A stretch of 39,898 nt of DNA from contig ML977032.1 in assembly GCA_010015675.1 (NCBI GenBank), positions 217,582 to 257,479 of the forward strand, read 5' to 3'. The translations under genes and the position numbers were made by a program. Shown here one piece after another: positions 32,484 through 39,898 of this stretch. This DNA comes from Byssothecium circinans (taxonomy: Eukaryota; Ascomycota; Dothideomycetes; Pleosporales; Massarinaceae). Numbering within the stretch: the stretch's first letter is position 1; each line of letters begins with the position of its first letter. Under the pieces are notes generated by a model. The model ran no database searches and had not been told where the DNA came from. It saw nothing but the letters and a program-made list of their open reading frames with translations.

Positions 32484-33588
32484 ATGGCAAAAGCACGATC
32501 GGACCTCTACTACTACACGCCTTCCTTGCCTTTAGCCATCACATCCGCAGCCGTCTTCTCAATCTTCTTAGCCATCCACACCTACCGCCTCTTCCGGACA
32601 AAAACATGGTTCTGTACCCCCTTTGTCATCGGAGCATTATGTACGACCAAATCCACCTCTTCCCTCAAAACAAACATCACCTAACAACACCACAGGCGAA
32701 GTAATTGGTTTCAGCGCCCGCGCCTACTCCCACTACCATAAGACATACTCCCGCACCAACGCCGGCCCCCTCGTCGCCCTCATTGTACAAGCCTGTCTCA
32801 TCCTCCTCGCACCCCTCCTCTACGCCGCGTCCGTATACATGTTCCTAGGCCGCATCATACACGCAACAGGCCACACCACCCTCTCTCCAATCCCAATCCG
32901 CTATCTCACGAAGATCTTCGTGTGGGCGGATATTATATGTATTAATCTGCAGAGCACGGGTGCAAGTCTCTTCACAAATGCCAAGGGCAAGGCTTCGATG
33001 GTTAGTCTGGGGAAAACGATTGTGTTGGTGGGGCTTGTTGCGCAGATTTTTACGTTTGGGTTGTTTGTTTATGTGGCTGTAATGTGGCATTATAGGGTCA
33101 AGAAGAATGCGTGTGGCGGCAGAAGAAATGCAGTGGAGGGGTTTGAGTGGGAGAGGTACGTGGGTTTGCTGTATGTTGTTAGTGTGATAATTACCTTCCG
33201 CAACCTTTTCCGTGTTGCGGAGTATGCTATGGGCGGTAAGTGAACTCTTGTTTTTTTCCCTCTATGCTTTATGCGTGTGCTGATCGGATACACAGAAGAG
33301 GGTTATCTCAATGCCAACGAATGGCCAACATACGCTTTCGACGCGTTACCTATGGCGGTCGTCCTCACTATATGCGCCTTCTGGTACGTTGGCAATATAT
33401 ACGCTCCTCTGGAGCAGAATAGGGAGAGTTTGGAGATGATGGTCGATGGCGAACAACCTGGCGTGGAGGGTAACGGGAGGGGAAAGAATGAGAAGAAGGC
33501 GGACGCGTTCGATATTGCGATTAATGTCTTCTTTCTGGGGATTCCGTGGTTGTTTGGTAAGGTAACGAAAGTGGTTAAGGGGAAGTAG
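32484..33588 (+). CDS. RTA1-like seven-transmembrane protein
   Basis: Three exons, 32484-32640, 32696-33235 and 33296-33588, give 329 aa. Introns of 55 and 60 bp have canonical ends, and both junctions split codons cleanly (Cys of GALCEVIGF and Glu of GEEGYLN). Seven hydrophobic segments are visible. Family marks include EVIGFSARAYSH, LLAPLLYAASVYMFLGRII, FVWADIICINLQSTG, FRVAEYAMG and DALPMAVVL. These identify the fungal RTA1 family (PF04479), plasma- or vacuolar-membrane proteins related to yeast Rsb1 and Rta1. The known members are linked to sphingoid-base export and resistance to 7-aminocholesterol. The charged C-terminal tail is cytosolic in the usual model. It lies between a Zn2Cys6 gene and a GMC oxidase gene, all on the plus strand. 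Confidence 0.92.
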
Positions 33589-33873
33589 AGTGAGTTGTTG
33601 AGACCTCTACGTCTGATAGCACTTCCAAGCTACCACAACGCAGTTCCACCAATTGTATTTTAGCCAATTCCAGCATAACGCACTTTTTTAATTATCCAAC
33701 GGCGCGTACGGCAAAAGGTACTTTACACCAGTAAGACCTTGTCCCATTTAGGGGTAGTGTGCTTTCAGCTTACATGCTCGAAAGCGACACGGCTCTTCAG
33801 TCCACGATATTTATACCTACACCAAACACCCAATATTCTTCTCTTGTTGTGATCTCTCTAGACGAGCCACATC

Positions 33874-35819
33874 ATGGGCTTACACACGCATTTCGATCCC
33901 TCTCTCTCAGAGGTTGATGTAATCATCGCAGGAGGTACCCCCCCTACTAAGTTAAAAACAAAGCACACTAACCACTAACCCCACCCCAAGGAGGAACAAC
34001 CGGCAGCATCCTCGCCGCACGCCTCGCCTCGGCGTCCCCAACCCTCCAAATCCTCCTCATAGAACGCGGCCCCAACAACCAAACCCCCACAATCCACCAC
34101 CCAGCCCTCTTCCTCACCCACTTCACCCCAGTCACCAAAACCGTCCACTACAACGTCTCCACGCCCTCCGACGATGTCGGCGGCCGCCAGCTCATCGTCC
34201 CCGCAGGTAGTGTGCTAGGCGGCGGTTCTTCCGTGAACTTTATGATGTATAGTCGCCCGCAGGCGCGCGACTTCGACGCCTGGAACACGCCGGGCTGGAC
34301 GGCGGAAGAGATGCTGCCGTTTATGAAGAGGGCGGAGACGTTTCATGGGGTGGATGAGAAGGGGGTGCATGGGAGGGAGGGGCCGGTGCATGTTTCCCGC
34401 GGGACGTATGAGTCTGGGGGTCTGCAGGAGGATTTTTTGAAGGCGATGGCGAAGAGGGGGTTGAGAGAGGTGAGCGATCTGGCGGATTTGAGGACCGTGG
34501 ATGCTGGGTGGAAGGCACCGCATTTTATTTCACCGGAGGGGAAGAGGCAGGATGTTGCGAGTTGTTATTTGCTTCCGAGGCTTGAGGATGGGAGACATGA
34601 GGGGTTGAATGTGTTGGTTGAGACGCAGGTTGTGAGGGTGTTGTTTGATGGGGAGAAGAGGGCTGTTGGGGTGGAAATTAGGCGGAATCCGCAGTTTGAG
34701 AGTGGGGAGGTGGGTAATGAGTTGCACTGCGTTAAGGCTAGGAAACTTGTTGTTTTATCTTCTGGGGCTTGCGGTACGCCTTCGATTCTGGAAAGATCTG
34801 GTGTGGGTGATGCGGAGGTGCTGAAGCAAGCGGGCGTTCCTCTTGTTGTTGAGCTTCCGGGCGTGGGGAATGGGTATGAAGACCATCACTTGATTCCGTA
34901 TCCGTACCTTAACTCTCTCAAGCCCGAGGAAACGCTCGATGCGCTCCTGTTCGGCGGTCCGGAGAAGATTGAGGAACATATCAAAGCGAAGGCTAAGATC
35001 CTGGGCTGGAATGCGCAAGATGTACAGGTTAAACTACGACCTACGGAAGACGAGATCGATGCCTTGGGTCCTGAGCTTAGGAAGGCGTGGGATAAGGAGT
35101 TTAAGAATGATCCGGAAAAACCTATGGTCGTTTTCGCCTTGATCGCTGGGTAAGTACTCGCCATACACTTCCATCCTCAATGTGATGTTGTGGATTAATA
35201 CTCATTGAAAAACAGCTTCGCAGCCGACCCATCCCTCACAAACGGCGACCCATCGTTCAGCGTAACAGCCTTCACAGTCTACCCCTTCTCCCGCGGCTCC
35301 ATCCACATCACAAGCCCCACCCTCGACACCCCTCCTACCTTCACCACCGGCTTCTTCGCCGGTCCCACCGGCGCCCTCGACGTCAAAAAACACATCTGGT
35401 CCTACAAAAAGCAGCGCGAGATCGTGCGCCGCATGTCCTACTACCGTGGCGAAGATCCAAAATGCCATCCACCCTTCGCCTCCACCTCGGACGCCGTCTG
35501 CGTCGCGCTCACCGAGCCACTTCCCGAGGACGTGAAGGACATCGTATACACAGAAGACGATGACAGGGTGTTGGAGAAATGGATCAGGGGAAATGTGGGG
35601 ACGACGTGGCATTCGCTGGGGACGTGTAAGATGTTGGCGAGGGAGAAGGGGGGTGTTGTTGATGCGGCGTTGGGAGTGCATGGGGTAAAGGGGATGAAGA
35701 TTGCGGATTTGAGCATTGTGCCGGGGAATGTAGCGGCGAATACTAATGCGACGGCTTTGTCGGTCGGGGAGAAAGCTGCTGATATTTTTATTAGGGAGTT
35801 GGGGTTGGTGCCCGTGTGA
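33874..35819 (+). CDS. GMC-family FAD oxidoreductase, alcohol-oxidase-like
   Basis: Three exons, 33874-33934, 33991-35149 and 35216-35819, give 607 aa. Introns are 56 and 66 bp. The ATG at 33874 gives a short lead into the FAD-binding Rossmann fold VDVIIAGGGTTGSILAARLA (about 14-33), whose glycines span the first intron, followed by LLIERG (E45). Other GMC signatures are AGSVLGGGSSVNFMMYSR and SSGACGTPSILERSGVG. The C-terminal block has GTTWHSLGTCKM with the active-site H539, and ADLSIVPGN...NTNATAL with N582 in the second catalytic position. The His/Asn pair and the VHGVKGMKIADLSI style resemble methanol/alcohol oxidases more than glucose oxidase. It is somewhat shorter than AOX (about 660 aa) and ends LVPV, so it has no C-terminal peroxisomal PTS1 tripeptide. 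No signal peptide is seen, suggesting an intracellular enzyme. The substrate is unknown. Confidence 0.92.
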
Positions 35820-35906
35820 TGCGGAGAACGGTATTTGGTATTTCGTTGAAATGTAGTGTTCTAAGGCTATTGAAAATCGACGATCTTCATATGGGTCAAG
35901 GTTTGA

Positions 35907-38707
35907 TTAGTACAGGTTGATCACCTCTTCTCGCGCTTTTTCCATCCACCGATTCTCCCATAAACCCACACCCACATCTACAATCCCTATCCGCCTAAAA
36001 TCCATGCTCTTCTCGGAAATCTTCTCCAGCCGCAAGAGTGTCGTGGGGGTAGAAAATTGCGCCTCTCTAAAAGGAGCCATAAGTTGAGTCGTCGTAACAA
36101 GCATCAACCAAGCGTTCTCAACGAGCGCAGCATCCGCAAAGTCATGCCATATTTCATAATAGTTGCCTTTTGGCAGGTTGCCTAAACCGTCTCCAACGCT
36201 ACGTTTCTCGTAAACCTTCTCGTCTTCGCGAAGTAATTTGCACCGCACTGTGACGTACCCCTCAATGCCATCGAATAACTTGTCATCGATTTCCCAAGCA
36301 ATCGCTTCGACATGGTAATGGTATTGTATGAACCAGCCACCTCGCCATGTCAATGTGTAAGTCACTGGTCCTAACGCAGAGGCCCAGCTCCAGGACGGAC
36401 AAAAAAATGCCTCAATAGCTCTTTCTATATGTTCGTTTGACACCTTCCACAGGAGACCGTGCGCAAAGAAGCGCCTTTTCCAGATACCAGCCGCAGGCGT
36501 ATCTCCCAGCTCTCTCCCAATTGCTTCCTGCACGCTAGCCAAAGCAACTATCTTGTCCCTGTGATCGGAGGTCATTCGCCGCGAATAGTTCATCACTGTA
36601 CGCTGCCACTGGAAGAAAAGATACTCTTGCTTGGATCGAGTCGTTTGCCCAGAACCATTGAGCCCTGCAAGTAGTGTCCTAATGGCATCCGCAGATCGAA
36701 CACTTTTTTGGAGATTGAATTCTGTGGGATCGTACCCGGAGCATTTGGATGTTAGACAGACCCAACCAAGCTCATGCTCGCCGCAGTTCAGCATTCGCCG
36801 CGAAAGGATTTCTTCTTGTAGTGTCCAGCAGCGCGTCTCGAGCATTGGTATTTTATATCTTTGTAGGCTCTTTGCCAATAATCCAGGTTTCCAAAATGCC
36901 ATGACTGGGTTAAGAGGTGACGTACGCATATATGTGGGACGTCTAGAGAGAAGCGAATAATCCGGTATGGTTATGTTCGACAAGCGGAGGTTTAGCGGTA
37001 CAATTGCGCTTTTTGACCAATCCCGTGTTTGGAAACAACCTCCGTTTGCATTTGCTGCATGCTTTGCGGCGATGGTGAACCAGGCGTTGGCGTATATGGA
37101 ACCCATATGTGAAAGTTCGTGCTTCAGATCTTCTGTCGAGTCTTGTAGGATGCAAAGGGCGTCTACCCAGAGGTACTTTACCCCCAGTTTCTGAGTGATG
37201 GTGATGGCATCTGCTATAGTGCGAGGTAAACGTTTTGCAGCAATACCTTCTTGGAATTCGTCCTTGTTCGTGGAAAGGAGAAGGGTATTTCCCTCTTGGC
37301 CCCAACAGTATGACAGCGCGACGTACGGCTCATGCTCCCCTGCCGAGGTGTAGATTTTAGGGAGTATTTTTCCATCACCTACATCAACAACGCGCGTGGG
37401 AAGCCTTCCGAGTTCTTTACGACACGACGGATGTTCGTCTTCGCACCTTTGAAGCCACGCTTTTGCGACTGCAAGGCTTCTCTCTGAGCCACTTCCTTCA
37501 CCGTCAGATGGAGTTGTCTTCAAAATAGCGTTACTGATGTTCCCTGCCTTCATCAGCCGAATGATAAGCATATAAACAGAAAACAAAATGGCCTACTGTT
37601 CACATGTTCCAGGTTCAGATACGCGACTTTATTTCCACATACAATAACCAACCAGTAGCTTGCCTGACGATCGGCCCGATGCGGCTCAACAGTTAGTCGG
37701 ACTTTAGAGCTCAATTCCAATCCCAATACCGGTCTTTCGATTTTGCTGTTGTCCAAGCTGTGTAGTTCCAGCTCGTTGATCAATAACCGGCACAGGCTGC
37801 AACCACTCTCTGCGGACTGCTCTAAGCTAGCATAAGTTTCGGCGTGATAGAAAACGGTAGAGACTTCGCTAGGATCTTGAGCTTCAAAGCGCTTGCATGG
37901 GTCGCATAGTTTTCGATCCCAACTGATTTCGGCACGAGTGTTTGAACGATCTGTAAGGAAGGTATCCATTTCCTTGATCAAAGAAGTGCTCAGCTCTGTC
38001 GTGCTGTTGGTTGTCTGAGCGAGTCTCTCAATAATGCGTGAGAACTGAGTTTGGTAGAATGAGAAATGCCGGTTGTCTGTGCCTTTGACGCCATGTTCGA
38101 CGAGATAAGAAGCTACAGCGAGTTCATCTCCTTCTACCGGTTCGCTGGGTCCCAATGGGAGGTAGTGCGCCACCGTCCGCGAGTCAACTCCATCCAGCAA
38201 GAGCGAGAGGATCTTCCCTTGGTGGTCGAGCACAGCGACGTGTACTGGTGTCCAACCAACATTCGTTTTCGCCAGCGGCTCAGCACCTCCACCCAGCAAG
38301 ATATTGACAATATTCACCTGACCCTCCAATACAGCGATATGAAGAGCCGTACCGCCACACAAAAACTCCGAGACCATTCGAGTATCAGGCTTCGCTTTCC
38401 GATCCAAAAGGAGCTGCACCATATGTACGTTTCGTTTGATAACCGCTTCTTGGAGTGATGTGCGGCCTTCGCCATTGTGTTTCTCGGGTGTCGCACCGTG
38501 GTCGAGCAGTAAAGTGGCGAGTCGTAAGTCGTCTTCCAAAACTGCGCTGAATAATGGTGAAGAGCATCTTAGGCCGTATTTCGGGACAACATCACTGGTC
38601 CACTCTTCGTTTGGGTTGTGGCCATCTTTCAGGTTCTTTTTCCAATCATCGTATAGCGGTAGGGGTTCTTGTGCCTCCAAATAGGATTGTTTCAACCGAT
38701 CGCCCAT
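35907..38707 (-). CDS. Ankyrin-repeat HET-domain protein
   Basis: Two exons, 38707-37597 and 37543-35907, give 915 aa. The 53-bp intron (GTAGGC donor, GGCAG acceptor) joins LEHVN to NISNAIL. Without splicing, the two frames would look like separate genes. The ATG at 38707 (MGDRLKQSY) was preferred because the frame continues upstream without an ATG. Residues about 49-180 hold four ankyrin-like repeats (LLLDHGATPE, LLLDRKAKPD, ALHIAVLEGQVNIVNILLGGG, GWTPVHVAVLDHQGK). A Cys-rich segment follows (LCDPC about 267, GCSLCRLL about 302). The HET domain has YVALSYCWG (444-452), KYLWVDALCILQD (about 493-505) and YANAWFTIAA (521-530), then RCWTLQEEILSRR. HET proteins mediate self/non-self recognition and regulated cell death when incompatible hyphae fuse. 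Ankyrins would serve as the sensing arm. All motifs are intact. It neighbours a hAT element. Confidence 0.92.
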
Positions 38708-39568
38708 TTTTTTGTAAGCCTCCTGTATGAAGGTGGTCACAGTCTATGAGCTGATGTTGGAAACCGATTTGAATGTCATGAGTAGTGGCGGGTGCTTGGT
38801 GTTAAAGGGTAAACGTGGGCGTAAGAGTTTTCGATTCAGTTGCAGCAGAGGCTGCCTTTATATGAAGGAGCTCGTATTTAGGATGGTAAACAACCACCGT
38901 GAGCGATTGTCTTAGCGAGAAAGCCATGCTTTTGCTTGGTGCCATAGTTGCCTACTCGCGGAGGGCAGTGGATACGGGCGAACCAATAAGGCCCTACACC
39001 TCAAATTTAATTAATGGCAAAAAACGTAACTCCAATTCTGCCCGAGCACGTGAGTACGTGACTGGTGTGCGCCATCAAGGATGTAAGCGCTAAGCCATTT
39101 GCGAACCTGAGGGCCTAACGCAAATTCGCACAGCCTTGCATTGGTCAAGCTGAGCATTACGACCCATTAAAACGCATACCGTGCCATACGTGAAGGAATT
39201 GATCTCGAGCGTGACAGAAGGAGAACCGAACAGCGTATGAAATATTAGAAGGGGCCGACATCGTGGATTTGGCTCGATTTCCAATTCGGCTTCATTGATA
39301 ATAACAGCCGGAGTCTTGCATGGGAACACGGTCGTGTCCAACTTGTAAAACTAGCCGAGAAACCTGGGCACGGTAGCGAGCATAGAATATACTGCCTTTG
39401 CAGCCTTCTACTGACTTGCATCCAAGCGATGTATGTCGCCCAATGGATCGAGAGGATGTACGATAGACTTTGCTCTTCTGGCTTCTCAGAGCCCATGAGA
39501 TCGTCGAACATCCCTTTTATCAAACCGAAGATCTCCTAGGTGAAGGCATTGGGTACAGAGTTGGCAAC
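38708..39568. other. Intergenic region between HET gene and hAT element
   Basis: This contains the HET gene promoter. No gene is supported; overlapping frames of 60-92 codons on both strands show no domain. A GCACGTGAGTACGTGAC stretch near 39045-39061 holds two ACGTG cores. Confidence 0.4.
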
Positions 39569-39694
39569 AATCAAGTCAATCAAGTCGAGGTGAATTGATT
39601 GATTGATTGACGGATCTGGTGGCTTTTGCTTGACTTGATTGACTTGATAGCAAAAATAAGGCTCGACTTGTTGACTTGTTTGACTTGATTGATA
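39569..39694. repeat. Terminal/subterminal repeats of a hAT-like element
   Basis: ATCAAGTCAATCAAGTC at 39570-39586 has its exact 17-bp reverse complement at 39632-39648. A third, degenerate copy of TTGACTTG units runs over about 39664-39693. A TTGATTGA tandem lies between (about 39595-39610). Dense short repeats at the ends are typical of hAT elements, and this cluster lies just beyond the 3' end of the transposase frame. The outer boundary is probably near 39569. I could not confirm an 8-bp target duplication because the other end is outside the window. Confidence 0.6.
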
Positions 39695-39722
39695 ACTGTA
39701 CGTATAATTTAGGCGTAGTAAA

Positions 39723-39896
39723 TTAACTACCGTATATCTCGTATATCGTCTCCAGCTCTTCAGGAGAGATAGCTTCGTTACGTGGACTTTTTGCTGCCGT
39801 CGTAGGCTTTAAGCCAAGGCGCTTCCAGCTACGTAGGCTTTGTAGAGCGGAGAGGAGATCTGCCTTCATACGAAGACGCCTCGTCTCCAGCAAATC
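39723..39896 (-). mobile_element. hAT-family transposase, C-terminal end (partial)
   Basis: A minus-strand frame enters from the right edge and ends at a TAA (39725-39723). Its 57 visible residues include DLLETRRLRMKADLLSALQS and LRSWKRLGLKP. This matches the end of the hAT C-terminal dimerisation domain, where an FSGA...R.R(L/M)...ECL..W pattern is usual. The remainder (SPRNEAISPEELETIYEIYGS) is an acidic tail. No stop or frame break is seen in this part, so the copy may be recent. Catalytic residues lie outside the window. Confidence 0.65.
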
Positions 39897-39898
39897 GC

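Noticed and set aside
35907..38707. Two separate genes (an ankyrin protein and a HET protein), or one gene broken by a stop
   Set aside because: A 53-bp GT-AG intron joins them in frame, and the Cys-rich segment before the junction is the usual lead-in to a HET domain.

Overview
The window comes from a filamentous ascomycete (Pezizomycotina, most likely Dothideomycetes; the class is an inference). Introns are short (mostly 46-68 bp) with GT-AG ends and CTAAC/CTGAC-like branch points. The gene content is typical of these fungi: a HET-domain protein, an RTA1 protein, a Zn2Cys6 factor, an MCT-type MFS carrier, a P450 and an AOX-like GMC enzyme, with pieces of DNA transposons at both edges. I placed the splice junctions by eye, from frame continuity, splice consensus and remembered family sequences.

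Layout. 1-212: C-terminal tail of a pogo/Fot1-type transposase (+). 1523-3217: LDB17/SPIN90-like actin regulator in six exons (+). 3218-6821: gene-poor. 6822-8565: MCT-like MFS transporter (-). 8566-13290: gene-poor, with simple repeats. 13291-13922: ubiquitin-like/AN1 zinc-finger protein (-). 15578-17175: cytochrome b5/acyl-CoA dehydrogenase fusion (-). 17807-18796: OTU1 deubiquitinase (-). 20273-22004: cytochrome P450 (+). 22429-25236: RSC1/2-type double-bromodomain/BAH chromatin-remodelling subunit (+). 25719-29202 and 29523-30432: the two halves of SKI3, now divergent genes. 30860-32008: Zn2Cys6 regulator (+). 32484-33588: RTA1-like membrane protein (+). 33874-35819: alcohol-oxidase-like GMC enzyme (+). 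35907-38707: ankyrin-HET protein (-). 39569-39896: terminal repeats and transposase C-terminus of a hAT element (-).

The main discovery candidate is SKI3. In other fungi this Ski-complex TPR scaffold is one polypeptide of about 1,400 residues. Here its first ~280 residues are encoded on the + strand (287 aa) and the rest on the - strand (1,144 aa). The two genes are head to head across 320 bp. Both frames are intact and spliced, and together they give 1,431 aa. The break falls at one point in the family sequence with almost nothing lost. The simplest explanation is an in-place inversion of the promoter plus 5' part of the gene, so that the old promoter region now lies between the halves. Ski3 may therefore work as a two-chain protein.

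Housekeeping functions (actin patches, chromatin remodelling, cytoplasmic mRNA decay, ubiquitin processing) are mixed with accessory genes. The accessory genes concentrate on the right, where a regulator, an RTA1 protein and an oxidase lie in one direction beside a HET gene and a hAT element.
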